Positions 26,370 through 35,268 of a stretch of 64,000 bases of DNA are shown here, piece by piece. The position numbers were made by a program, and so were the translations under genes. This DNA comes from Sulfuritalea sp. (GTDB lineage Bacteria > Pseudomonadota > Gammaproteobacteria > Burkholderiales > Rhodocyclaceae): positions 62,001 through 126,000 of the forward strand of contig JALNYT010000008.1 of NCBI GenBank assembly GCA_023229685.1. Direction: 5' to 3'. Each line of letters opens with the position of its first letter. Positions within the stretch are counted from its first letter, which is position 1. The notes below the pieces were generated by a model that worked only from the letters and a program-made list of their open reading frames with translations, was not told the origin of the DNA and searched no databases.

Positions 26370-26378
26370 GGCGACACC

Positions 26379-27587
26379 ATGCGCACCGCCGACGTCCTGC
26401 GTTTCGCCCGCGATGCGGCGGCCGGCTACCCGCTGCGCACCGCGCTCTCGGTACTGGCCATGGCGATCGGCGTCGCTGCCGTAGTGGTGCTCACCTCGCT
26501 CGGTGACGGCGCGCGGCGTTATGTGGTCGAGCAGTTTTCCGCGCTCGGCAGCAACCTGGTCATTGTCCTGCCGGGGCGCTCGGCCACCGGCGGCTTCAGC
26601 CCGGCCAATGCGGTCACCACCACGCCGCGCGACCTGACCGTGGATGATGCCGCGGCACTGATCCGCCTGCCCGCGGTGCGGCGCGTGGCGCCAGTGGTGG
26701 CCGGCAACTCGGAGATCAACGCCAATGGACGGCTGCGCGAAACCGTGGTGGCCGGTACCGTCGCCAGCTATCGTGATATTCGCAGCTTCAAGATGGCGCA
26801 GGGGACCTTCCTGCCGGAAGCGGACTGGAATCGCGGGGCGCTGGTGGCCGTGATCGGCGCCAAGATTCAGGAGGAAATTTTTGCCGGCCGTCCGGCGGTA
26901 GGGGAACTGATTCGGCTCGGCGACCGGCGCCTGCGCATCGTCGGCGTGCTCAAGTCGGTCGGGCAGGGGCTGGGCATGAACACCGACGAGTTGGTATTCG
27001 TCCCCGTCAGCGTCGCCCAGAGCCTGTTCAACACCCATACCCTGTTTCGCGTCCTGGTCGAGGCCAGGAGCCGCGACGACCTGGAGGCGGTCAAGCGCGA
27101 GGTGACGGCTTTGCTCAAGGCTCGCCATGGCGGCGAGGAGGATGTCACGGTGATTACCCAGGACGCCGTGCTCGCCACCTTCGACAAGCTGCTGCGCGCG
27201 CTGACCGCTGCGGTGGCGGGCATCGCAGCGATCAGCCTGGCCGTGGCCGGCATTCTGGTAATGAACGTGATGCTGGTGGCGGTGACCCAGCGCACGGCGG
27301 AGATTGGCCTGCTCAAGGCGCTCGGCGCACGCGGCGCCACGATCCGCGACGCCTTCCTGGCCGAAGCGGCGATGATTTCCCTGGCTGGCGCGCTGACCGG
27401 ATACGGTCTCGGCCTTTTCGGCGCCTTCGTCCTGCGCCAGATGTACCCGGTGTTTCCCGCCTATCCGCCGGACTGGGCCGTGATCGCGGCACTCGCCACG
27501 GCACTCGGCACCGGCCTCCTGTTCGGCATCATGCCGGCGCGGCGCGCGGCGCGGCTGGACCCCGTGCAGGCCCTCATGAAGCACTGA
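26379..27587 (+). CDS. ABC transporter permease (MacB/FtsX family), first
   Basis: The 402-residue protein has the MacB layout: one N-terminal membrane helix (ALSVLAMAIGVAAVVVLTSLG), a large periplasmic domain, and three C-terminal helices (about residues 280-390) with ITLTQRTAEIGLLKALGA-type signature seen as VTQRTAEIGLLKALGARG. It ends MPARRAARLDPVQAL, typical of the family. It would pair with the next permease, likely as a heterodimer. Substrate unknown. Confidence 0.92.
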   Translation: MRTADVLRFARDAAAGYPLRTALSVLAMAIGVAAVVVLTSLGDGARRYVVEQFSALGSNLVIVLPGRSATGGFSPANAVTTTPRDLTVDDAAALIRLPAVRRVAPVVAGNSEINANGRLRETVVAGTVASYRDIRSFKMAQGTFLPEADWNRGALVAVIGAKIQEEIFAGRPAVGELIRLGDRRLRIVGVLKSVGQGLGMNTDELVFVPVSVAQSLFNTHTLFRVLVEARSRDDLEAVKREVTALLKARHGGEEDVTVITQDAVLATFDKLLRALTAAVAGIAAISLAVAGILVMNVMLVAVTQRTAEIGLLKALGARGATIRDAFLAEAAMISLAGALTGYGLGLFGAFVLRQMYPVFPAYPPDWAVIAALATALGTGLLFGIMPARRAARLDPVQALMKH

Positions 27588-27589
27588 CC

Positions 27590-28789
27590 ATGCTTTTGAC
27601 CGACTCCCTCACCCTGGCAATTCGCGCCATCAGTTCCCAGCGCCTGCGCAGCTTCCTGACGCTGCTCGGGATTGCCGTCGGCATCGCCGCGGTGATCCTG
27701 CTGACCTCGATCGGCGAGGGCATCCACCGCTATGTGCTGTCCGAATTCACCCAGTTCGGCACCAATGTCGTCGGCGTTCATCCGGGACGGACCAAGACCG
27801 GCGGCATGACCACCGGCCTGCCCAGCAGCGCCAGGCCGCTTTCGCTGGAGGACGCCGAGGCGCTGATGCGGATGCCCAATGTGGTGGCCGGCACGCCCAG
27901 TGTCTTCGGCAATGCGGAGGTCGGCGGCAACGGCCGCCTGCGGCGCGTCGTGGTCTATGGCGTTGGCCCCGGCCTGCTCACCGTGTTCCGGGCCAAGGTG
28001 CGCAGCGGCCAGTTCCTGCCGCCGGACGAGGCCGGCAGCGCCCGCGCCCAGGTGGTGCTCGGTCCCAAGCTGAAGAACGAACTGTTCGGCGCCGAGAATG
28101 CCCTCGGCGCGCGGGTTCGCATCGGTGGCCTGCAATTCCGCGTGATCGGCATCATGGAAGCCAAGGGCCAGTTTCTCGGCATCGATCTCGACGACACGGC
28201 CTACATCCCGGCGGCGCGCGCCCTCGAACTGTTCAATCGGGAGGGCCTCAACGAAATCAATATCTCCGTGGCCGAGGGAGTGCCTGCCGCGAGCGTGGTG
28301 GCGGCGGCCAAGCAGGTGATCAAGGCCCGCCACGGCAGTGAGGATGTGACCATCATCAGCCAGGAGGAAATGATGAGCACGATGTCGAACATCCTCGACG
28401 TGCTGACCATGGCCGTCGGCGCGCTGGGCGGCATCTCGCTGCTGGTCGGCGGCGTCGGCATCGTCACCATCATGACCATCGCCGTCACCGAGCGGACCAA
28501 CGAGATCGGCCTGCTGGTGGCGCTCGGCGCGCGGCGGCAGACCATTCTTGGCCTGTTCCTCGGCGAAGCCGTGGCGCTCGCCGCGCTCGGCGGGGTGGTC
28601 GGCCTGCTGCTGGGCATGGGCCTGGCGCAGTTGATCAGCTTCTTCGTCCCCGCCCTGCCGGTGCATACTCCCCTGTCGTTCGTGCTGCTGGCCGAAGTCC
28701 TGGCAGCATCCATCGGCCTCGCCGCCGGCGTGCTGCCGGCGCGGCGCGCGGCGCTGCTGGATCCGGTGGAGGCGCTAAGGACGGAGTGA
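27590..28789 (+). CDS. ABC transporter permease (MacB/FtsX family), second
   Basis: The 399-residue protein starts 2 bases after the first permease and is a diverged paralogue of it. It shares the N-terminal helix (FLTLLGIAVGIAAVILLTSIG), the FtsX signature VTERTNEIGLLVALGARRQTI, and the ending LPARRAALLDPVEALR. MacB-type exporters normally have a single fused ATPase-permease; a separate ATPase with two permeases resembles LolCDE-like or YknXYZ-like systems. It ends the operon begun at 24332. Confidence 0.92.
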   Translation: MLLTDSLTLAIRAISSQRLRSFLTLLGIAVGIAAVILLTSIGEGIHRYVLSEFTQFGTNVVGVHPGRTKTGGMTTGLPSSARPLSLEDAEALMRMPNVVAGTPSVFGNAEVGGNGRLRRVVVYGVGPGLLTVFRAKVRSGQFLPPDEAGSARAQVVLGPKLKNELFGAENALGARVRIGGLQFRVIGIMEAKGQFLGIDLDDTAYIPAARALELFNREGLNEINISVAEGVPAASVVAAAKQVIKARHGSEDVTIISQEEMMSTMSNILDVLTMAVGALGGISLLVGGVGIVTIMTIAVTERTNEIGLLVALGARRQTILGLFLGEAVALAALGGVVGLLLGMGLAQLISFFVPALPVHTPLSFVLLAEVLAASIGLAAGVLPARRAALLDPVEALRTE

Positions 28790-29361
28790 GGCCGAGGCGT
28801 CGCGCGTGACTCTTGATCCGCGCTATTGCTTTAGAAAATCAATGACCTAGATGCGTGTCGTAGAAGTTTTTGAAATAACTTGAAGGCCGCCTGCGCAGCG
28901 GAAGCGGTCGTTGGACTATGGTTGTTCGAATAGCCACTCAGGGTACTGAATGCAGACTCCGATGGGGCAATGCTGCGCCGCAGCTTGAAGGCTGCTCGCG
29001 ACCTGTGCTAACGTGCAAATTGCATAAGCAAAAGCCAACTACCTAGCTTGGCTTTGGTTCAAGTTTTGGGTGAACGGACCCATTCTTCTCGGCACATATG
29101 TGCCTCCCGTAAGAAAGACGAAGCACCGCCTCTTAAGGGCGGCCTCAGCTTTTCAACTTTCGGGGAGATGTCATGAAACCATTTATCGCTTTGCATTCGG
29201 TCGAAAACATCGGCACCACCGATTGTCAGCTCATGACTGTCGAGAACACGTAGTCCCGCAATCCGGATGATCCTGGAGGCGTGAATGCGATACACGCCCT
29301 TCATCAGGTTGGCGGGATCTTGGTGCCGGATGGCACCGTCACAACAATGAGAGGAACCATC
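28790..29361. other. Intergenic stretch with no supported gene
   Basis: AT-richer than the preceding operon, marking the start of the patchwork region. A 26-codon reading frame from ATG 29173 with a GGGGAG upstream is the only small frame with a plausible ribosome binding site; it has no recognisable content. No terminator with a clear T-run is seen after the permease operon. Confidence 0.5.
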
Positions 29362-29661
29362 ATGATCCGATTTGTCCGCACGGCCGCGATCGCGCCTGGA
29401 AAGCTTGGGAGTGCCCTCGCATTTGCGAAACAGATTTCCGCGTATCTAGAAAAGCAGCATGAACTGAAGCTGGAGGTAATGACGCCCATAGGCGGCAATC
29501 CCCACCGCGTTGCGTGGAGAGCAGAGTACGCGAACCTCGCCGTCATGGAGCAAACCCAGGCCAAACTAATGGCAGATTCGAAGTACCTTGAGCTCCTCGC
29601 CTCTGGTGGGGACAACTTCATTGCAGGATCGTTGAACGACTCGATCTGGCGAACCATGTAA
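29362..29661 (+). CDS. Small hypothetical protein, possible dimeric alpha/beta-barrel
   Basis: The 99-residue product begins MIRFVRTAAIAPGKLGSALAFAKQI and continues with a MTPIGGNPHRVAW strand and a helical end. The pattern of strand, helix, strand, helix resembles dimeric ferredoxin-like (NIPSNAP/EthD-type) small proteins, but no specific family is certain. The ATG is chosen for the GAGAGGA box at a normal distance. The gene stands alone in lower-GC DNA. Confidence 0.6.
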   Translation: MIRFVRTAAIAPGKLGSALAFAKQISAYLEKQHELKLEVMTPIGGNPHRVAWRAEYANLAVMEQTQAKLMADSKYLELLASGGDNFIAGSLNDSIWRTM

Positions 29662-29797
29662 GTCATCTCCAGGGCGGCGAGTCGGGCACGAAGGTTCGCA
29701 CAGCCACGGCCAATAGCCGGAATCGCTGCGAACCTGACGGAGGAGGAGCGGGCCATTACTGATCGGTTAAGTCTGTGTCGTCGAAGGAGGTGCCGAA

Positions 29798-29989
29798 ATG
29801 ATTGTGACTACGAAACTGGCAGACGTCGAATTAGTAAAATGCGAGGCTTGCCTTAAGGAAGTACCGAAGTCCGGGGCGCAAAACGCGGAAGCGTGGGACT
29901 ACGTAGCCTATTTTTGCGGCCAGGAATGCTACGAGGAGTGGGAAGCAGAACAGATGAAGGAAAGGACGCAGGAGGCCGGGGAGCCATAG
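29798..29989 (+). CDS. DUF3330-like small Cys-rich protein
   Basis: The 63-residue protein has CEACLKEVP near residue 15 and YVAYFCGQECYEEWE near residue 38, giving two Cys pairs likely to bind zinc (treble-clef-like). This matches the DUF3330 pattern, seen in small proteins often near mobile or metal-resistance genes. A strong GAAGGAGG site precedes the ATG. No such partner genes are visible here. Confidence 0.65.
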   Translation: MIVTTKLADVELVKCEACLKEVPKSGAQNAEAWDYVAYFCGQECYEEWEAEQMKERTQEAGEP

Positions 29990-29999
29990 TCGCTGATCA

Positions 30000-30399
30000 G
30001 TCGGCGCTGTATGAGCGACCGCTTCGGCCACGCAAGAGTCGTTGAGTCTTTTTGGAAGCAGCCGCTCAAGAACGAAACCTTGCTCGCGCCAGGCGACAAT
30101 GAGACCGCCCAGAAGTCATCAGGAATGGGTGCTAAGTCTCCGGCGACTTGTCCAGACATGATCTCCGCTGTAACAAAGCCTTCCCCGTCCTCATAGGCCA
30201 TGCGCGCCAATAGTTGTCCGTGACCGTCGGTGATTTGAGTTTCTCCGAGACAACGCGAAGCGTAGGGCTTCACCTCGTTGCCGGGTGTCATACCTTGAAA
30301 GTCACCGGCGTACGATGCATGTACGACCGGCAATCCCAGCCTTCGTGCCAATTGGGCGGGCGCGTCTCTGAGCATTTTGGTGAAAATGGCAGGGGTCCT
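30000..30399 (-). pseudogene. Remnant of a carbon-nitrogen hydrolase (nitrilase family)
   Basis: On the minus strand a frame reads TPAIFTKMLRDAPAQLARRL, then LPVVHASYAGDFQGMTPGN and LARMAYEDGEGFVTAEI. This resembles the C-terminal third of a nitrilase-superfamily hydrolase. A stop codon interrupts the frame at 30400-30402 and no N-terminal half with the Glu-Lys-Cys triad follows. The gene is therefore truncated and probably dead. The exact lower end is uncertain because the frame runs on into the DUF3330-like gene. Confidence 0.5.
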
Positions 30400-30603
30400 T
30401 CACCCCTCACCCGATCGACGATCGTCGATTCTGGATCGATCTATGAGATCAAGTTTTTCTAAGCCGACGTTGCGATACACGCCAGCAGAGTTTTTCAACA
30501 GAATCGGCCGACAACCGAAATTGATCTCTTCAAGTTTATTGCCAGAAAGCGGCCATCGAAATTCTGGTGCTCCGAAGGTAAAGGCGACAGTCAGGATCTA
30601 TAG

Positions 30604-30771
30604 TCGCAGTTTTTCAAATTTCAGGCGCCGGCCATGCAGGACATTATGGGCTCCTACGTCGAGCAGAGTCAGAAGCTGTTTCAGCAAATGCAGGAGATCA
30701 GGCAGGAACAAACACACCAGATGCTCTCCGGCAGCTTCGTCAATCCCGATGAACGGGCAGGGAAGAAGTAA
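30604..30771 (+). pseudogene. Remnant of a PhaR-like regulator C-terminus
   Basis: From 30604 to 30771 a frame reads FFKFQAPAMQDIMGSYVEQS then QKLFQQMQEIRQEQTHQML. This resembles the tail of betaproteobacterial PhaR (polyhydroxyalkanoate synthesis repressor), which carries MMGNYIEQSKNLF-type repeats. A stop at 30601 cuts off any DNA-binding N-terminus. No other pha gene is near. It looks like a transferred or decayed fragment. Confidence 0.45.
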
Positions 30772-31101
30772 CGCGACGCAAAATCTAGCCATCGGTATTA
30801 AAAGGTCGCCTGCCACCCATCTTGGACTTCAAAAACCGATCGAGCCCTGGTATTCCACGAACGCTGTGATGCGACAGCGTGTGCGGCGGCATCTTCTTGG
30901 CACGGTTCGATCCGGTTCTGCCTATTCAGGAGATTGGCATTGCGAATTTCTTGTCATGTACTACCCTAAAAACAGTATGGGGATATTCCCATATTGAATT
31001 GCAGGCGGGACTGGGTATCCGCTGCGAAGGTCTGTTGCCGATGCGTTCTGCGAAGTGGCGCGTTTCCAGTTTGTCTAGCTTGCACTGGAAGGAGGCGTGC
31101 G

Positions 31102-32175
31102 ATGAAAAATCTGGTGAATGTCAATAGCTCTTCGCTCTCGCGTATGTCGAAGGGGTTGCCAGCAGGAGTTGCGCTTGCCGCCGCGCTGCTCGTTCCCGAA
31201 ATGGCGGTTGCCCAAGGTCCGGGGTTGAGTGGTAAGCAGGTGGTAGACGCGGTTTGTTCCAATTGTCACGCCAAGGGCACCGAAGGCGCGCCGAGAATTG
31301 GCGATGCGGCGGCTTGGAAACCGAGGGCCGCGCAGGGTCTGACGAGTCTCAGTCTGCACGCGCTCCAGGGCCTGCGGAAAATGCCGCCACACGGAGGTAA
31401 TCCGGGTCTGTCGGACGGGGATATCAAGCGAGCCATCACCTACATGGTTAATCAATCCGGGGGCCACTGGACTGAACCGGTAGAAGTCGCGACAGCGTTT
31501 CGTGATCGCTCCGGCGAACAAATCGTTAAAGCGCAGTGTATCAAGTGCCACGAGAGTGGCGTTGAAGGAGCCCCGAGAATCGGCGACTTGGCTGCCTGGG
31601 GACCGCGATTTTCACACGGTACGGACTTTCTGGTTCGTTCCGCGATCAAAGGGCATGGAGCGATGCCTCCCCGTGGCGGCATGGCCGATTTGACCGATTC
31701 CGAAATACGCCTTGCGGCACTCTACATGTTCAACAGAGGCGTCGTGCCGAACGGCGGGCCTCCTGTGGCGAAGGCCAACAGCGAAGACCGCAACCACAAG
31801 GTAGTCGAAGGAATGGATGTCTATCTCGGCATCGTATCGGCGGAGTCAATCCGGGTCAGGCATCTGACCGAGGACAAACAGGGGGCGATGAGCGGAGAGA
31901 TTCCCCGCGGCAAAGGTTATTACCATGTCAATATTTCGCTGCTCGACAGACAGACCGGTGCCGAGATCAAGGACGCAAAGATTGAGCTGAGCGTCGAAGA
32001 TCCGGTAATGGGCGAACAGACGAAGAAGCTCAATTCAATCTCGTTCAATAGTGCGGCGAGCTACGGCAATTACTTCAGCATGCCGGAAAGTTACACGTAC
32101 AAGATCACGGCCGTAATCCACAGGGCCGGCCAGTCCAACGGAACGAAGGCGAAGTTCGACTTCCGGCCAAATTAG
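31102..32175 (+). CDS. Dihaem cytochrome c5-like protein with C-terminal beta domain
   Basis: The 357-residue protein has a signal peptide ending near AVAQGPG. Two cytochrome c5-type domains follow, each with one haem site (CSNCH near residue 53, CIKCH near 143) and a GAPRIGD motif just after it; probable Met ligands lie in KMPPHGG and AMPPRGG. The last 130 residues hold a different, beta-rich domain (VYLGIVSAESIRVRHL, YYHVNISLLDRQTG). A GGAAGGAGG site precedes the ATG. It is likely a periplasmic electron carrier; the partner is unknown. Confidence 0.85.
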   Translation: MKNLVNVNSSSLSRMSKGLPAGVALAAALLVPEMAVAQGPGLSGKQVVDAVCSNCHAKGTEGAPRIGDAAAWKPRAAQGLTSLSLHALQGLRKMPPHGGNPGLSDGDIKRAITYMVNQSGGHWTEPVEVATAFRDRSGEQIVKAQCIKCHESGVEGAPRIGDLAAWGPRFSHGTDFLVRSAIKGHGAMPPRGGMADLTDSEIRLAALYMFNRGVVPNGGPPVAKANSEDRNHKVVEGMDVYLGIVSAESIRVRHLTEDKQGAMSGEIPRGKGYYHVNISLLDRQTGAEIKDAKIELSVEDPVMGEQTKKLNSISFNSAASYGNYFSMPESYTYKITAVIHRAGQSNGTKAKFDFRPN

Positions 32176-32484
32176 CCTCAAGAATTCCTGGCCCGCTTGG
32201 CCTGGGCCATCGTCTGCGGTGGCCTAGTAGAGCAGTTGTCATGCAGAGGTATGCCAGAATTTTCCATTCTATGCCTGCTCCCGCCCCCATCCATCGACCG
32301 TCCGGCTAACGCTACGTTTCGGCGGTTCAGGCTGCTGTAAGATCCTTGCTGAACACCGAACTGACTTTGTCACTTCACCTCAACAAGCCACGCCCAATTC
32401 GAGCCCAAGCGTAACCGCGTGGATTTGTTCCAGAGGAAATCGCATTGGATTATTCTGCCTATGTTTTTAGCGGGGTCAATTGAA
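32176..32484. other. Intergenic stretch, nothing recognised
   Basis: About 310 bases between the cytochrome gene and a small secreted protein. No open frame of note, no strong hairpin with T-run and no repeat shared with the rest of the window were found. Confidence 0.5.
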
Positions 32485-32850
32485 ATGAAAACGCTGTTAT
32501 CCACCGGTGTCCTGCTTCTCTCAATCGCTGCCAGCAACACGGCTTTGGCCCAGAAAGCATTACTCGCGCAAGGACCCCCAACTATTTCCTGCGGCTCATA
32601 CGCTGAGGCAAGAATAGACGAGGGTACTCTGGGACCGAACTCAATCCGAATTGTCTCCTGGGTTCAGGGATACCTGAGCGGATACAACAGCTACGCAAAA
32701 CAACCGGTTGTCGCCGTTCCTACAATTGCGGGCATTGCCACATTTCTTGACAAGTACTGTGCCGACAATCCAATGCACCGTGTGTCCAACGGGATCGACT
32801 CGCTTCTTGCAGAACTAGGTGGCTACAAGCAGCCCTACCTGAGCAAGTAA
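32485..32850 (+). CDS. Small secreted protein of unknown function
   Basis: The 121-residue product has a clear signal peptide (LLSTGVLLLSIAASNTALAQ). The mature part holds two Cys (SCGSYAEAR and DKYCADNPMH) that could form a disulfide. The pattern WVQGYLSGYN, then FLDKYCADNP, is seen in small periplasmic proteins of several Proteobacteria whose role is not known. Start at ATG 32485 gives the natural signal peptide; an ATG at 32461 is in frame but less likely. Confidence 0.7.
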   Translation: MKTLLSTGVLLLSIAASNTALAQKALLAQGPPTISCGSYAEARIDEGTLGPNSIRIVSWVQGYLSGYNSYAKQPVVAVPTIAGIATFLDKYCADNPMHRVSNGIDSLLAELGGYKQPYLSK

Positions 32851-32901
32851 GCTGCACACTGCCTTTTGCCGGCCCCACCCCTCATTCGCCAGGCTGCTCG
32901 C

Positions 32902-33393
32902 TTAATGACCAGGCAGGCCTCCATGAACCGAGCTGCCTGTCAGGGCTTGGCCAGAGCCAAATAGCGGGGTTTCCGGCAAAGGTATGAATGGAATGTAGCG
33001 AACATAGATGTTGGAGTCCTCGCCCATATCGAGTGGAAGCGATCCCCAGATCAGCACTTCGAGCAAGAATCCACCAATGACAACAGCCAAGACTATGGCA
33101 ACGGAGAAAGGATAACGACGGCTATATATTCCTTCATCGTCCTTGCCGAAAAACGTCGGAATGACAGCAACAAGAAACGGAAGAAGTATCGCAAGGGCTG
33201 ACGCAAGAAAGTAAATATATGTGGCGGGAGAGAGTGCCACACGAAGACTATTCGACCAGCTGAGGCGATGCATGAACAGGGCAAGGTTGAGGTAGCTGCT
33301 CAGCAGGTTGTCAAAGGCGATAACTATTGCTACAAGTACCAACGGGATAAACCAAATCAGGTTTGCCCGCATTGTCTTAACTATACCGGTCAT
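32902..33393 (-). CDS. Hypothetical four-helix membrane protein
   Basis: The 163-residue product has four hydrophobic segments (about residues 10-30, 52-75, 90-100 and 105-128) and a short polar C-terminus. Start taken at ATG 33393 (MTGIVKTMRANLIWF), which puts the first helix at the N-terminus. No family is recognised. It lies in the lower-GC patchwork, convergent with the small secreted protein. Confidence 0.55.
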   Translation of the reverse strand: MTGIVKTMRANLIWFIPLVLVAIVIAFDNLLSSYLNLALFMHRLSWSNSLRVALSPATYIYFLASALAILLPFLVAVIPTFFGKDDEGIYSRRYPFSVAIVLAVVIGGFLLEVLIWGSLPLDMGEDSNIYVRYIPFIPLPETPLFGSGQALTGSSVHGGLPGH

Positions 33394-33594
33394 CGTTTGC
33401 TTCCTTTGATTGCGCCCAGAGCAGCCTGCGAGAGTGCATGATGTTGCTGCGAAGCTTAGAGCGTAGCGCCTGCACATGGTTCCAGCTCAGCGAAGATAGT
33501 CTTTCATCCGCGTACTGTATATTATTCCAGTTACCCATGAAAGCCACTATTCAACTCCTCGGCAGGTGTGGCCTTTCCATGATTGGCGCAACCC

Positions 33595-34029
33595 TCAGGC
33601 AGGATTGCACTTTCCGATGGCGAGAGCTGGCGTATTTTCTCCCTCTTTCAGGACGCCGCTGCTGTTATCGTCGCTCCAATAGCCGAGGGGATAGACGTAC
33701 AGGAACCTGAGCTTCTTGCTGTTGAAACGGAAATCGAAAACTCCGGAGCAAAAGAGATTGCCGGCATCGTTGAAGTCGCTCTTGCACGTGGCTCCGGGAA
33801 AGCGATCCCCGGCCTCCTTGACTTCCCAAGCGTAGGACTTGTGCTTTACGCGCGTGATGAAGAGTTTTTTCTCGGAGCGGAAATCAACGCTCTTCCATTT
33901 CTTCGCGCTCTTGTCGTAAGACAGACCGGTGGTTATATCGGCGACACACAGGTAGGAGTCCGCCGCGAAAGAGTTCAGGGACATGAGTGCGCCGACAACA
34001 GCCGGTAACAAATTTCGCGTCATTTTCAT
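33595..34029 (-). CDS. Secreted hypothetical protein
   Basis: The 144-residue product has a signal peptide (NLLPAVVGALMSLNSFAA) and a mature domain with four Cys (YLCVAD, ATCKSD, LFCSGV, GKCNPA) likely forming disulfides. The rest is rich in Lys and aromatic residues. No known family. A GGAGAT-type site precedes the ATG. GC content is low for this genome, in line with acquired DNA. Confidence 0.6.
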   Translation of the reverse strand: MKMTRNLLPAVVGALMSLNSFAADSYLCVADITTGLSYDKSAKKWKSVDFRSEKKLFITRVKHKSYAWEVKEAGDRFPGATCKSDFNDAGNLFCSGVFDFRFNSKKLRFLYVYPLGYWSDDNSSGVLKEGENTPALAIGKCNPA

Positions 34030-34231
34030 TATCTCCAGAGCATGTTGATTTGAATAGCGGGGGGCAGACTATCTGTTGTGAGTCCTGTCAAAAACGATCT
34101 TGAAGAACCAAGGCAGTCCGCCGGCATGTATCTGCCAACAAGGGTATGTCAAGGATGTCGCGACGCACAATTATGCCCGGCATGCATAGAATGAATGGGT
34201 TCGGGATTCTCATTTGGTAAGCTCGTGCATC

Positions 34232-35188
34232 ATGCTGAACGGCGGCAATACACTTCAGGAGAGCGTTGCTTTGCAGCGCGCGGCGCTGAAGAAAATCATC
34301 GAGGAACCGCTGCGTTGCGCGGCGCAGGCCAGTGCGGCCGCCTGGGGCAACCGCGCCGGCCTCAATGCCGAGTTGGCCCGCCTGTTCCCGAGCGTGCCCC
34401 ACTGCCGCTACCTGTACGCCATGAATATCGATGGCGTGCAGATTTCCGACAATGTCAGCGCATCCGGGGTCAACGAGGCCGATTTCGGCCGCGACCGCTC
34501 GCATCGGCCCTATATGCGCGAATCCCAGCCGGCTGCGGGCTTCCTGCTTTCGCGCTCCTACATCACCCTGCGTGAACGGCGGCCTGGGCTTACCGCCATC
34601 CAGCTGGTGCGCAGCGCTGCCGGTGCGGCCATCGGTTTTCTCGGCGCCGATTTCTACCTTCACGACCTGCCGCTTACGCGCGAGCGCTTCGAGGAGAAGA
34701 GCCAGTGGCGGCAACTGCGCGGCGATCCGTCGATCCGCAGCCAGGTCTTCCACCAGACCCGCAGCGAGAGCGAGATGGATCGCCAGCTGAAAACCGTGCT
34801 CGGCGTGGTCGAGGAACTGATGCTCGATCATGGCATGTACCACATCATGCTGCATTTCTCCAGCAGCCGCGCGGTGTATTGGACGCTCGACGATCCCTAC
34901 CGCTACCGTCTGTTCGACATCCAGGCCCTGGTCGATGCGGATACCTGCCTCGCCTATCCGAAACATCCCTATCCGGCCGATGCCCTGGTGCCGAAGGAGC
35001 GCATTCGCGCCATCCTCGACACGCTGAGTTCGCTGCGTTTCATTGACGAAATGTTCTACCTTCGCACCGGCACGCTCAATCTCTTCAACGGCATGGTCGG
35101 CCTTACCTTCTCCTGCGACGGTTCCCACTACATGCCCTGGGACGAGTTCCTCAAGATGGATGTGGCGTTCTGGCTGGGGACGGCCTGA
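34232..35188 (+). CDS. PDC (Cache-like) sensor-domain protein without effector
   Basis: The 318-residue protein has no signal peptide or membrane helix. Residues about 25-140 resemble a PDC/Cache sensor fold (YLYAMNIDGVQISDNV, FGRDRSHRPYMRESQP, FLLSRSYITLRERRPGLTAIQLV). The C-terminal half (YHIMLHFSSSRAVYWTLDD) is not assigned. Proteins with a stand-alone PDC domain are known in Betaproteobacteria but poorly studied. ATG 34232 is preferred over TTG 34214. It is convergent with the histidine kinase gene. Confidence 0.7.
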   Translation: MLNGGNTLQESVALQRAALKKIIEEPLRCAAQASAAAWGNRAGLNAELARLFPSVPHCRYLYAMNIDGVQISDNVSASGVNEADFGRDRSHRPYMRESQPAAGFLLSRSYITLRERRPGLTAIQLVRSAAGAAIGFLGADFYLHDLPLTRERFEEKSQWRQLRGDPSIRSQVFHQTRSESEMDRQLKTVLGVVEELMLDHGMYHIMLHFSSSRAVYWTLDDPYRYRLFDIQALVDADTCLAYPKHPYPADALVPKERIRAILDTLSSLRFIDEMFYLRTGTLNLFNGMVGLTFSCDGSHYMPWDEFLKMDVAFWLGTA

Positions 35189-35268
35189 ACCGCGCCACGT
35201 GCGGCGCCCCATTGCCGGATCATGGGCGCCGACTCGCGCTCAGGGACAAGAACGGGATGCCGTGGCAG

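Noticed and set aside
25536..27584. A 682-codon minus-strand frame over the ABC ATPase and first permease
   Set aside because: It spans two genes with clear ABC transporter motifs on the plus strand and has no motif of its own.
30377..30997. A 206-codon plus-strand frame through the remnant region
   Set aside because: The Ser/Arg-rich product has no family character, and the PhaR-like and nitrilase-like remnants are in other frames.
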